From positions 1-64,000 of the forward strand of contig NW_027488869.1 in NCBI RefSeq assembly GCF_050948215.1: a stretch of 64,000 bases of DNA, given 5' to 3'. This document shows, piece by piece, positions 1-12,800 of this stretch. The DNA comes from Halictus rubicundus. Lineage: Eukaryota > Arthropoda > Insecta > Hymenoptera > Halictidae. A program made the translations under genes and the position numbers. The notes beneath the pieces are model-generated. The model had not been told where the DNA came from. It saw only the letters and a list, made by a program, of their open reading frames with translations, and searched no databases. Position 1 is the first letter of the stretch, and every line of letters begins with the position of its first letter.

Positions 1-340
1 GATATTATAGGATAGAGGATATGATAGGGTAGAGGATAGGATATGATAGAGGATAGGATAGGATAGAGGATAGGATAGGATAGAGGACAGGATAGGATAG
101 GATAGAGGATAGGATAGGATAGAGGATTGGATAGGATACAGGAAAGGATAGGATTGATGATAGATGATAGGATAGGATAGAATATTGGATAGGATACAGG
201 ATAGGATAGGATAGAGGATAGGATAGAGGATAGGATAGGATAGAGGATAGGATAGACGACAGGATAGGATAGAGGATAGGATAGGATAGAGGATAGGATA
301 GGATAGAGGATAGGATAGGATAGAGGATAGGATAGACGAT
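1..340 (+). repeat. Left-edge segment, related to 58,788-59,130
   Basis: Starting with GATATTATAGG and ATATGATAGGGTAGAGG, this piece has the same ordered variants as the segment starting at 58,788: GACAGG, GATTGATGATAGATGATAGG (152 and 58,922), AATATTGG, and GATAGACGACAGG near 245 and 59,045. One extra monomer here accounts for a 17-bp change in shift (58,787 to 58,770). A third, looser version starts near 57,780. The window therefore opens inside the array and not at its border. Confidence 0.85.
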
Positions 341-889
341 AGGTTAGGATAGAGGATAGGATAGGATAGAGGATAGGATAGGATGGAGGATAGGATAGGA
401 TAGAAGATAGGATAGGATAGAGGATTGGATAGAGGATAGGATAGGATAGAGGATTGGATAGGATACAGGATAGGATAGGTTAGAGGATAGAATAGGGGAT
501 TTGATAGGATAGAGGATAGGATAAGGTAGAGGATAGTATAGGATAGAGGATCGGATAGGATACAGGATAGGATAGGATAGAGGATAGGATAGGATAGAGG
601 ATAGGATAGGATAGAGGATAGAATAGGATAGAGGATAGGATAGGATAGAGGATCTGATAGAGGATAGGATAGGATGGAGGATAGGATAGGATAGAGGATA
701 GGATAGGATAGAGGTTAGTATAGGATAGAGGATAGGATAGAATGGAGGGTAGGATAGGATAAAGGATAGAATAGGGTAGAGGATAGTATAGGATAGGATA
801 GGATAGAGGATATAATAGGATTGTGGAAAGGATAGGATAGAGGATACGATAGGATAGAGCATAGGATAGGAAAGAGGATAGGATAGGAT
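341..889 (+). repeat. Satellite segment partly matching 8,830-9,125
   Basis: Bases about 585-880 share an ordered marker set with about 8,830-9,125 at a constant shift of 8,245: GGATCTGATAGAGG (652 and 8,897), the GAATGGAGGGTAGG box, TTGTGG (821 and 9,066) and GCATAGGATAGG (859 and 9,104). The match breaks just after 880, where the 9.1 kb copy has GGACAGAGG. The remainder is ordinary 17-bp monomers. No gene is visible. Confidence 0.8.
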
Positions 890-1450
890 AGAGGATAGGA
901 TAGGATAGAGGATAGGATAGGATAGAGGATAGGATAGGATAGAGGATAGGATAGGATAGAGGATAGGATAGGGTAGAGGATAGGATAGGATAGAGGATAG
1001 GATAGGATAGAGGAAAGGATGGGATAGAGGATAGGATAGGATAGAGGATAGGATAGGAAAGAGGGTAGGATAGGATAGAGGATAGGATAGGATAGAGGAT
1101 AGGATAGGATAGAGGATAGGATAGGATAGAGGTTGGATAGGATAAAGGATAGGATAGGATAGGGGATAGGATAGGATAGAGGATAGGATAGGATAGAGGA
1201 TAAAATAGGATAGAGGATAGGATAGGATAGAGGTTAGGATAGGATAGAAGATAGGATAGGATAGAGGATAGGATATCATAGAGGATAGGATAGGATAGAG
1301 GATAGGATATGATAGAGGATAGGATAGGATGCGATAGAGGATAGGATAGAGGATCGGATAGAGGATAGGATAGGATAGAGGATCGGATAGAGGATAGGAT
1401 AGGATAGAGGATAGAGTAGGATAGAGGATAGGATAGGATAGAGGATAGTA
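890..1450 (+). repeat. Copy 1 of a 1,056-bp-spaced duplication
   Basis: The markers GGGTAGAGG (971), GAGGAAAGGATGGG (1,010), GAGGTTGG (1,129), the EcoRV site GATATC (1,272) and GCGATAG (1,331) recur at +1,056 (2,027, 2,066, 2,185, 2,328, 2,387). The match loosens after 1,331, where the second copy carries two extra 17-bp monomers before GAGTAGG (1,414 and 2,504). Confidence 0.88.
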
Positions 1451-1940
1451 TAGGATAGAGGATAGGATAGAATAGAGGATAGGATACGATAAAGGATAGG
1501 ATAGCATAGAGGATAGGATAGGATAGGATAGAGGATAGGATAGGATAGGATAGAGGATAGGATAGAGGATAGGATAGGATAGGATAGAGGATAGGATAGG
1601 ATAGAGGATAGTATAGGATAGAGGATAGGATAGGATAGAGTATACGATAGAGGATTGGATATGATAGAGGATAGGATAGAGGATACGATAGAGGATTGGA
1701 TATGATAGAGGATAGGATAGAGGATAGAATAGGATAGAGGATAGGATAGAGGATAGGATAGAGGATAGGATAAGATAGAGGATAGGATAGAGGATAGGAT
1801 AGAGGATAGGATAAGATAGAGGATAGGATAGAGGATAGGATAGAGGATAGGATAGAGGATAGGATAAGATAGAGGATAGGATAAGATAGAGGATAGGATA
1901 GAGGATAGGATAGAGGATAGGATAGAGGATAGGATAGGAT
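1414..1940 (+). repeat. Block matching 2,867-3,390, including a 12-bp-monomer island
   Basis: From GAGTAGG (1,414) through GAGTATACG (1,638) the order of variants equals that at 2,867 and 3,091, a shift of 1,453. From 1,638 on, the monomer length drops mainly to 12 bp with AAGATAG variants until a GATAAAGG junction near 1,940. Confidence 0.85.
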
Positions 1941-1945
1941 AAAGG

Positions 1946-2540
1946 ATAGGATAGGATAGGATAGAGGATAGGATAGGATAGAGGATAGGATAGGATAGAG
2001 GATAGGATAGGATAGAGGATAGGATAGGGTAGAGGATAGGATAGGATAGAGGATAGGATAGGATAGAGGAAAGGATGGGATAGAGGATAGGATAGGATAG
2101 AGGATAGGATAGGAAAGAGGGTAGGATAGGATAGAGGATAGGATAGGATAGAGGATAGGATAGGATAGAGGATAGGATAGGATAGAGGTTGGATAGGATA
2201 AAGGATAGGATAGGATAGGGGATAGGATAGGATAGAGGATAGGATGGGATAGAGGATAAAATAGGATAGAGGATAGGATAGGATAGAGGTTAGGATAGGA
2301 TAGAAGATAGGATAGGATAGAGGATAGGATATCATAGAGGATAGGATAGGATAGAGGATAGGATATGATAGAGGATAGGATAGGATGCGATAGAGGATAG
2401 GATAGAGGATCGGATAGAGGATAGGATAGGATAGAGGATCGGATAGAGGATAGGATAGGATAGAGGATAGGATAGGATAGAGGATAGGATAGGATAGAGG
2501 ATAGAGTAGGATAGAGGATAGGATAGGATAGAGGATAGGA
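1946..2540 (+). repeat. Copy 2 of the 1,056-bp-spaced duplication
   Basis: This is the partner of 890-1,450 and keeps the same markers in the same order. It is followed directly by a second GAGGTTGG module at 2,565, so it also forms the first member of a 380-bp tandem pair (2,185 and 2,565). Confidence 0.86.
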
Positions 2541-2900
2541 TAGGATAGAGGATAGGATAGGATAGAGGTTGGATAGGATAAAGGATAGGATAGGATAGGG
2601 GATAGGATAGGATAGAGGATAGGATAGGATAGAGGATAAAATAGGATAGAGGATAGGATAGGATAGAGGTTAGGATAGGATAGAAGATAGGATAGGATAG
2701 AGGATAGGATATCATAGAGGATAGGATAGGATAGAGGATAGGATATGATAGAGGATAGGATAGGATGCGATAGAGGATAGGATAGAGGATCGGATAGAGG
2801 ATAGGATAGGATAGAGGATCGGATAGAGGATAGGATAGGATAGAGGATAGGATAGGATAGAGGATAGAGTAGGATAGAGGATAGGATAGGATAGAGGATA
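2185..2900 (+). repeat. 380-bp tandem pair of the EcoRV module
   Basis: GAGGTTGG at 2,185 and 2,565, with EcoRV at 2,328 and 2,708, defines a tandem duplication. The second member has one 17-bp monomer fewer before GAGTAGG (302 against 319 bp). The same pair recurs at 6,614/6,994, 11,599/11,979 and 14,584/14,964, always exactly 380 bp apart. Confidence 0.9.
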
Positions 2901-4860
2901 GTATAGGATAGAGGATAGGATAGAATAGAGGATAGGATACGATAAAGGATAGGATAGCATAGAGGATAGGATAGGATAGGATAGAGGATAGGATAGGATA
3001 GGATAGAGGATAGGATAGAGGATAGGATAGGATAGGATAGAGGATAGGATAGGATAGAGGATAGTATAGGATAGAGGATAGGATAGGATAGAGTATACGA
3101 TAGAGGATTGGATATGATAGAGGATAGGATAGAGGATACGATAGAGGATTGGATATGATAGAGGATAGGATAGAGGATAGAATAGGATAGAGGATAGGAT
3201 AGAGGATAGGATAGAGGATAGGATAAGATAGAGGATAGGATAGAGGATAGGATAGAGGATAGGATAAGATAGAGGATAGGATAGAGGATAGGATAGAGGA
3301 TAGGATAGAGGATAGGATAAGATAGAGGATAGGATAAGATAGAGGATAGGATAGAGGATAGGATAGAGGATAGGATAGAGGATAGGATAGAGGATAGGAT
3401 AAGGTAGAGGATAGGATAGGATAGAGGATCGGATAGAGGATAGGATACGATAGAGGATCGGATAGAGGATAGGATAGGATAAAGGATAGGATAGGATAGG
3501 ATAGAGGATAGGATAGGATAGAGGATAGGATAGGATAGAGGATAGGATAGGATAGAGGATAGGATAGGATAGAGGATAGGATAGGATAGAGGATAGGATA
3601 GGATAGAGGATAGGATAGGATAGAGGATAGGATAGGATAGAGGATAGGATAGGATAGAGGATAGGATAGGATAGAGGATAGGATAGGATAGAGGATAGGA
3701 TAGGATAGAGGATAGGATAGGATAGAGAATAGGATAGGATAGAGGATAGGATAGGATAGAGGATAGGATAAGATAGAGGATAGGATAGGATAGAGGATAG
3801 TATAGGATAGAGGATAGGATAGGATAGAGGATAGGATAGTATAGAGGATAGGATAGGATAGAGGAGAGGATAGGATAGAGGATAGGATAGGATAGATGAT
3901 AGGATAGGATAGAGGATAGGATAGGATAGAGGATAGGATAGGATAGAGGATAGGGTAGGATAGTGGATAGGATAGGATAGAGGATATGATATGATAGAGG
4001 ATAGGAAAGAGGATAGGATATAATACAGAATAGGATAGGATTGAGTATAGGATGGGATAGAGGATACGATAGGATGGAGGATAGGATAGGATAGAGGATA
4101 GGATAGGATAGAGGAGAGGATAGGATAGATGATAGGATAGGATAGAGGATAGGATAGGATAGAGGATAGGATAAGGTAGAGGATAGGATAGAGGATAGGA
4201 TAGGATAGAGGATAGGATAGGATAGAGGATATTATAGGATAGAGGATAGGATAGGATAGAGAATAGGATAGGATAGGGGATAGGATAGGATAAAGCATAG
4301 GATAGGATAGAGGATAGGATAGGATAGAGGATAGGATAGGATAGGATAGGATAGAGGATAGGATAGGATAGAGGATAGGATAGGATAGAGGATAGGATAG
4401 GATAGAGGATAGGATAGGGTAGAGGATAGGATAGGATAGAGGATAGGGTAGGATAGAGGATAGGATAGGATAGAGGATAGGATAGGATAGAGGATAGGAT
4501 AGGATAGAGGATAGGATAGGATAGAGGATAGGATAGGATAGAGGTTGGATAGGATAAAGGATAGGATAGGATAGGGGATAGGATAGGATAGAGGATAGGA
4601 TGGGATAGAGGATAAAATAGGATAGAGGATAGGATAGGATAGAGGTTAGGATAGGATAGAAGATAGGATAGGATAGAGGATAGGATATCATAGAGGATAG
4701 GATAGGATAGAGGATAGGATATGATAGAGGATAGGATAGGATGCGATAGAGGATAGGATAGAGGATCGGATAGAGGATAGGATAGGATAGAGGATAGGAT
4801 ATGATAGAGGATAGGATAGGATGCGATAGAGGATAGGATAGAGGATCGGATAGAGGATAG
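2800..4860 (+). repeat. About 2.06 kb HOR, copy 1
   Basis: GAGTAGG (2,867), GAGTATACG (3,091), AAGGTAGAGG (3,401) and the start of a pure 17-mer run (3,504) recur at +2,056 (4,923, 5,147, 5,457, 5,560). Beyond the run the shift is 2,073, because copy 2 has one more monomer (14 against 13). GAGGTTGG is at 4,541 and 6,614. Near 4,740-4,860 this copy carries a small local duplication of the ATATGATAG-GCGATAG part of the module. Confidence 0.88.
3504..3724 (+). repeat. Perfect run of thirteen 17-bp monomers
   Basis: Between GAGG at 3,504 and the variant GAGAATAGG at 3,725 there are 221 bp, which is 13 identical 17-bp monomers. The homologous runs are 5,560-5,797 (238 bp, 14 monomers) and 10,562-10,782 (221 bp, 13 monomers). 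Copy number therefore differs by one unit between otherwise matching HOR copies. Confidence 0.9.
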
Positions 4861-7800
4861 GATAGGATAGAGGATCGGATAGAGGATAGGATAGGATAGA
4901 GGATAGGATAGGATAGAGGATAGAGTAGGATAGAGGATAGGATAGGATAGAGGATAGTATAGGATAGAGGATAGGATAGAATAGAGGATAGGATACGATA
5001 AAGGATAGGATAGCATAGAGGATAGGATAGGATAGGATAGAGGATAGGATAGGATAGGATAGAGGATAGGATAGAGGATAGGATAGGATAGGATAGAGGA
5101 TAGGATAGGATAGAGGATAGTATAGGATAGAGGATAGGATAGGATAGAGTATACGATAGAGGATTGGATATGATAGAGGATAGGATAGAGGATACGATAG
5201 AGGATTGGATATGATAGAGGATAGGATAGAGGATAGAATAGGATAGAGGATAGGATAGAGGATAGGATAGAGGATAGGATAAGATAGAGGATAGGATAGA
5301 GGATAGGATAGAGGATAGGATAAGATAGAGGATAGGATAGAGGATAGGATAGAGGATAGGATAGAGGATAGGATAAGATAGAGGATAGGATAAGATAGAG
5401 GATAGGATAGAGGATAGGATAGAGGATAGGATAGAGGATAGGATAGAGGATAGGATAAGGTAGAGGATAGGATAGGATAGAGGATCGGATAGAGGATAGG
5501 ATACGATAGAGGATCGGATAGAGGATAGGATAGGATAAAGGATAGGATAGGATAGGATAGAGGATAGGATAGGATAGAGGATAGGATAGGATAGAGGATA
5601 GGATAGGATAGAGGATAGGATAGGATAGAGGATAGGATAGGATAGAGGATAGGATAGGATAGAGGATAGGATAGGATAGAGGATAGGATAGGATAGAGGA
5701 TAGGATAGGATAGAGGATAGGATAGGATAGAGGATAGGATAGGATAGAGGATAGGATAGGATAGAGGATAGGATAGGATAGAGGATAGGATAGGATAGAG
5801 AATAGGATAGGATAGAGGATAGGATAGGATAGAGGATAGGATAAGATAGAGGATAGGATAGGATAGAGGATAGTATAGGATAGAGGATAGGATAGGATAG
5901 AGGATAGGATAGTATAGAGGATAGGATAGGATAGAGGAGAGGATAGGATAGAGGATAGGATAGGATAGATGATAGGATAGGATAGAGGATAGGATAGGAT
6001 AGAGGATAGGATAGGATAGAGGATAGGGTAGGATAGTGGATAGGATAGGATAGAGGATATGATATGATAGAGGATAGGAAAGAGGATAGGATATAATACA
6101 GAATAGGATAGGATTGAGTATAGGATGGGATAGAGGATACGATAGGATGGAGGATAGGATAGGATAGAGGATAGGATAGGATAGAGGAGAGGATAGGATA
6201 GATGATAGGATAGGATAGAGGATAGGATAGGATAGAGGATAGGATAAGGTAGAGGATAGGATAGAGGATAGGATAGGATAGAGGATAGGATAGGATAGAG
6301 GATATTATAGGATAGAGGATAGGATAGGATAGAGAATAGGATAGGATAGGGGATAGGATAGGATAAAGCATAGGATAGGATAGAGGATAGGATAGGATAG
6401 AGGATAGGATAGGATAGGATAGGATAGAGGATAGGATAGGATAGAGGATAGGATAGGATAGAGGATAGGATAGGATAGAGGATAGGATAGGGTAGAGGAT
6501 AGGATAGGATAGAGGATAGGGTAGGATAGAGGATAGGATAGGATAGAGGATAGGATAGGATAGAGGATAGGATAGGATAGAGGATAGGATAGGATAGAGG
6601 ATAGGATAGGATAGAGGTTGGATAGGATAAAGGATAGGATAGGATAGGGGATAGGATAGGATAGAGGATAGGATGGGATAGAGGATAAAATAGGATAGAG
6701 GATAGGATAGGATAGAGGTTAGGATAGGATAGAAGATAGGATAGGATAGAGGATAGGATATCATAGAGGATAGGATAGGATAGAGGATAGGATATGATAG
6801 AGGATAGGATAGGATGCGATAGAGGATAGGATAGAGGATCGGATAGAGGATAGGATAGGATAGAGGATCGGATAGAGGATAGGATAGGATAGAGGATAGG
6901 ATAGGATAGAGGATAGGATAGGATAGAGGATAGAGTAGGATAGAGGATAGGATAGGATAGAGGATAGGATAGGATAGAGGATAGGATAGGATAGAGGTTG
7001 GATAGGATAAAGGATAGGATAGGATAGGGGATAGGATAGGATAGAGGATAGGATAGGATAGAGGATAAAATAGGATAGAGGATAGGATAGGATAGAGGTT
7101 AGGATAGGATAGAAGATAGGATAGGATAGAGGATAGGATATCATAGAGGATAGGATAGGATAGAGGATAGGATATGATAGAGGATAGGATAGGATGCGAT
7201 AGAGGATAGGATAGAGGATCGGATAGAGGATAGGATAGGATAGAGGATCGGATAGAGGATAGGATAGGATAGAGGATAGGATAGGATAGAGGATAGAGTA
7301 GGATAGAGGATAGGATAGGATAGAGGATAGTATAGGATAGAGGATAGGATAGAATAGAGGATAGGATACGATAAAGGATAGGTTAGCATAGAGGATAGGA
7401 TAGGATAGGATAGAGGATAGGATAGGATAGGATAGAGGATAGGATAGAGGATAGGATAGGATAGGATAGAGGATAGGATAGGATAGAGGATAGTATAGGA
7501 TAGAGGATAGGATAGGATAGAGTATACGATAGAGGATTGGATATGATAGAGGATAGGATAGAGGATACGATAGAGGATTGGATATGATAGAGGATAGGAT
7601 AGAGGATAGAATAGGATAGAGGATAGGATAGAGGATAGGATAGAGGATAGGATAAGATAGAGGATAGGATAGAGGATAGGATAGAGGATAGGATAAGATA
7701 GAGGATAGGATAGAGGATAGGATAGAGGATAGGATAGAGGATAGGATAAGATAGAGGATAGGATAAGATAGAGGATAGGATAGAGGATAGGATAGAGGAT

Positions 7801-9815
7801 AGGATAGAGGATAGGATAGAGGATAGGATAAGGTAGAGGATAGGATAGGATAGAGGATCGGATAGAGGATAGGATACGATAGAGGATCGGATAGAGGATA
7901 GGATAGGATAAAGGATAGGATAGGATAGGATAGAGGATAGGATAGGATAGAGGATAGGATAGGATAGAGGATAGGATAGGATAGAGGATAGGATAGGATA
8001 GAGGATAGGATAGGATAGAGGATAGGATAGGATAGAGGATAGGATAGGATGGGATGGAGGATAGGGTAGGATAGAGGATATAATAGGATTGAGGAAACGA
8101 TAGGATAGAGGATTGGATATGATAGAGGATAGGAAAGAGGATAGAATAGGATAGAGGATAGGATAGAGGATAGGATGGAGGATAGGATAAGATAGAGGAT
8201 AGGATAGAGGATAGGATAGAGCATAGGATAAGATAGAGGATAGGATAGAGGATAGGATAGAGGATAGGATAGAGGATAGGATAAGATAAAGGATAGGATA
8301 AGATAGAGGATAGGATAGAGGATAGGATAGAGGATAGGATAGAAGATAGGATAAGATAGAGGATAGGATAGGATAGAGGATCGGATAGAGGATAGGATAC
8401 GATAGAGGATCGGATAGAGGATAGGATAGGATAAAGGATAGGATAGGATAGGATAGAGGATAGGATAGGATGGGATGGAGGATAGGATAGGATAGAGGAT
8501 AGGATAGGATAGAGCATAGGATAGGATAGAGGATAGGATAGGATGGGATGGAGGATAGGATAGGATAGAGGATATAATAGGATTGAGGAAAGGATAGGAT
8601 AGAGGATAGGATAGGATAGATGATAGGATAGGATAGAGGATCTGATAGCGGATAGGATAGGATAGAGGATCGGATAGAGGATAGGATGGGATAGAGGATA
8701 GGATAGGATACAGGAAAGGATAGGATAGAGGATAGGATAGGTAATTGGATAGGATAGAGGATAGGATAAGGTAGAGGATAGTACAGGATAGACGATCGGA
8801 TAGGATAGAGGATAGGATAGGATAGAGGATAGGATAGGATAGAGGATAGGATAGGATAGAGGATAGAATAGGATAGAGGATAGGATAGGATAGAGGATCT
8901 GATAGAGGATAGGATAGGATGGAGGATAGGATAGGATAGAGGATAGGATAGGATAGAGGTTAGTATAGGATAGAGGATAGGATAGAATGGAGGGTAGGTT
9001 AGGATAAAGGATAGAATAGGATAGAGGATAGGATAGGATAGGATAGGATAGAGGATATAATAGGATTGTGGAAAGGATAGGATAGAGGATAGGATAAGAT
9101 AGAGCATAGGATAGGAAAGAGGATAGGATAGGATAGAGGATAGGACAGAGGATAGGATAGAGGATAGGATAAGATAGAGGATAGGATAAGATAGAGGATA
9201 GGATAGAGGATAGGATAGAGGATAGGATAGAGGATAGGATAAGATAGAGGATGGGATAGGATAGAGGATCGGATAGAGGATAGGATACGATAGAGGACCG
9301 GATAGAGAATACGATAGGATAAAGGATAGGATAGGATAGGATAGAGGATAGGATAGGATAGAGGATAGGATAGGATAGAGGATAGGATAGGATAGAGGAT
9401 AGGATAGGATAGAGGATAGGATAGGATAGAGGATAGGATAGGGTAGAGGATAGGATAGGATAGAGGATAGGATAGGATAGAGGAAAGGATGGGATAGAGG
9501 ATAGGATAGGATAGAGGATAGGATAGGAAAGAGGGTAGGATAGGATAGAGGATAGGATAGGATAGAGGATAGGATAGGATAGAGGATAGGATGGGATAGA
9601 GGTTGGATAGGATAAAGGATAGGATAGGATAGGGGATAGGATAGGATAGAGGATAGGATGGGATAGAGGATAAAATAGGATAGAGGATAGGATAGGATAG
9701 AGGTTAGGATAGGATAGAAGATAGGATAGGATAGAGGATAGGATATCATAGAGGATAGGATAGGATAGAGGATAGGATATGATAGAGGATAGGATAGGAT
9801 GCGATAGAGGATAGG
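4860..9815 (+). repeat. 4,985-bp HOR, copy 1
   Basis: This block is followed directly by a second copy. The shift is 5,002 on the left (GAGTAGG 4,923 to 9,925; GAGTATACG 5,147 to 10,149) and 4,985 after the 14-versus-13 monomer run (GAGAATAGG 5,798 to 10,783; GAGGTTGG 6,614 to 11,599; EcoRV 9,742 to 14,727). Over 7,141-8,224, translations in two frames differ from copy 2 at one base only (T 7,383 against A 12,368). The distinctive right part contains the GATATAATAGG, GATCTGATAGCGG, GGTAATTGG and GTACAGG markers (about 8,050-9,320). Confidence 0.93.
4861..6930 (+). repeat. About 2.06 kb HOR, copy 2
   Basis: This is the second tandem member of the 2,056/2,073-bp repeat. It was later included in the larger 4,985-bp duplication, so the same material appears a third time at about 9,863-11,915. 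The nesting suggests the 2 kb duplication came first; this is an inference from the layout. Confidence 0.86.
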
Positions 9816-12800
9816 ATAGAGGATCGGATAGAGGATAGGATAGAGGATCGGATAGAGGATAGGATAGGATAGAGGATCGGATAGAGGATAGGATAGGATA
9901 GAGGATAGGATAGGATAGAGGATAGAGTAGGATAGAGGATAGGATAGGATAGAGGATAGTATAGGATAGAGGATAGGATAGAATAGAGGATAGGATACGA
10001 TAAAGGATAGGATAGCATAGAGGATAGGATAGGATAGGATAGAGGATAGGATAGGATAGGATAGAGGATAGGATAGAGGATAGGATAGGATAGGATAGAG
10101 GATAGGATAGGATAGAGGATAGTATAGGATAGAGGATAGGATAGGATAGAGTATACGATAGAGGATTGGATATGATAGAGGATAGGATAGAGGATACGAT
10201 AGAGGATTGGATATGATAGAGGATAGGATAGAGGATAGAATAGGATAGAGGATAGGATAGAGGATAGGATAGAGGATAGGATAAGATAGAGGATAGGATA
10301 GAGGATAGGATAGAGGATAGGATAAGATAGAGGATAGGATAGAGGATAGGATAGAGGATAGGATAGAGGATAGGATAAGATAGAGGATAGGATAAGATAG
10401 AGGATAGGATAGAGGATAGGATAGAGGATAGGATAGAGGATAGGATAGAGGATAGGATAAGGTAGAGGATAGGATAGGATAGAGGATCGGATAGAGGATA
10501 GGATACGATAGAGGATCGGATAGAGGATAGGATAGGATAAAGGATAGGATAGGATAGGATAGAGGATAGGATAGGATAGAGGATAGGATAGGATAGAGGA
10601 TAGGATAGGATAGAGGATAGGATAGGATAGAGGATAGGATAGGATAGAGGATAGGATAGGATAGAGGATAGGATAGGATAGAGGATAGGATAGGATAGAG
10701 GATAGGATAGGATAGAGGATAGGATAGGATAGAGGATAGGATAGGATAGAGGATAGGATAGGATAGAGGATAGGATAGGATAGAGAATAGGATAGGATAG
10801 AGGATAGGATAGGATAGAGGATAGGATAAGATAGAGGATAGGATAGGATAGAGGATAGTATAGGATAGAGGATAGGATAGGATAGAGGATAGGATAGTAT
10901 AGAGGATAGGATAGGATAGAGGAGAGGATAGGATAGAGGATAGGATAGGATAGATGATAGGATAGGATAGAGGATAGGATAGGATAGAGGATAGGATAGG
11001 ATAGAGGATAGGGTAGGATAGTGGATAGGATAGGATAGAGGATATGATATGATAGAGGATAGGAAAGAGGATAGGATATAATACAGAATAGGATAGGATT
11101 GAGTATAGGATGGGATAGAGGATACGATAGGATGGAGGATAGGATAGGATAGAGGATAGGATAGGATAGAGGAGAGGATAGGATAGATGATAGGATAGGA
11201 TAGAGGATAGGATAGGATAGAGGATAGGATAAGGTAGAGGATAGGATAGAGGATAGGATAGGATAGAGGATAGGATAGGATAGAGGATATTATAGGATAG
11301 AGGATAGGATAGGATAGAGAATAGGATAGGATAGGGGATAGGATAGGATAAAGCATAGGATAGGATAGAGGATAGGATAGGATAGAAGATAGGATAGGAT
11401 AGGATAGGATAGAGGATAGGATAGGATAGAGGATAGGATAGGATAGAGGATAGGATAGGATAGAGGATAGGATAGGGTAGAGGATAGGATAGGATAGAGG
11501 ATAGGGTAGGATAGAGGATAGGATAGGATAGAGGATAGGATAGGATAGAGGATAGGATAGGATAGAGGATAGGATAGGATAGAGGATAGGATAGGATAGA
11601 GGTTGGATAGGATAAAGGATAGGATAGGATAGGGGATAGGATAGGATAGAGGATAGGATGGGATAGAGGATAAAATAGGATAGAGGATAGGATAGGATAG
11701 AGGTTAGGATAGGATAGAAGATAGGATAGGATAGAGGATAGGATATCATAGAGGATAGGATAGGATAGAGGATAGGATATGATAGAGGATAGGATAGGAT
11801 GCGATAGAGGATAGGATAGAGGATCGGATAGAGGATAGGATAGGATAGAGGATCGGATAGAGGATAGGATAGGATAGAGGATAGGATAGGATAGAGGATA
11901 GGATAGGATAGAGGATAGAGTAGGATAGAGGATAGGATAGGATAGAGGATAGGATAGGATAGAGGATAGGATAGGATAGAGGTTGGATAGGATAAAGGAT
12001 AGGATAGGATAGGGGATAGGATAGGATAGAGGATAGGATAGGATAGAGGATAAAATAGGATAGAGGATAGGATAGGATAGAGGTTAGGATAGGATAGAAG
12101 ATAGGATAGGATAGAGGATAGGATATCATAGAGGATAGGATAGGATAGAGGATAGGATATGATAGAGGATAGGATAGGATGCGATAGAGGATAGGATAGA
12201 GGATCGGATAGAGGATAGGATAGGATAGAGGATCGGATAGAGGATAGGATAGGATAGAGGATAGGATAGGATAGAGGATAGAGTAGGATAGAGGATAGGA
12301 TAGGATAGAGGATAGTATAGGATAGAGGATAGGATAGAATAGAGGATAGGATACGATAAAGGATAGGATAGCATAGAGGATAGGATAGGATAGGATAGAG
12401 GATAGGATAGGATAGGATAGAGGATAGGATAGAGGATAGGATAGGATAGGATAGAGGATAGGATAGGATAGAGGATAGTATAGGATAGAGGATAGGATAG
12501 GATAGAGTATACGATAGAGGATTGGATATGATAGAGGATAGGATAGAGGATACGATAGAGGATTGGATATGATAGAGGATAGGATAGAGGATAGAATAGG
12601 ATAGAGGATAGGATAGAGGATAGGATAGAGGATAGGATAAGATAGAGGATAGGATAGAGGATAGGATAGAGGATAGGATAAGATAGAGGATAGGATAGAG
12701 GATAGGATAGAGGATAGGATAGAGGATAGGATAAGATAGAGGATAGGATAAGATAGAGGATAGGATAGAGGATAGGATAGAGGATAGGATAGAGGATAGG

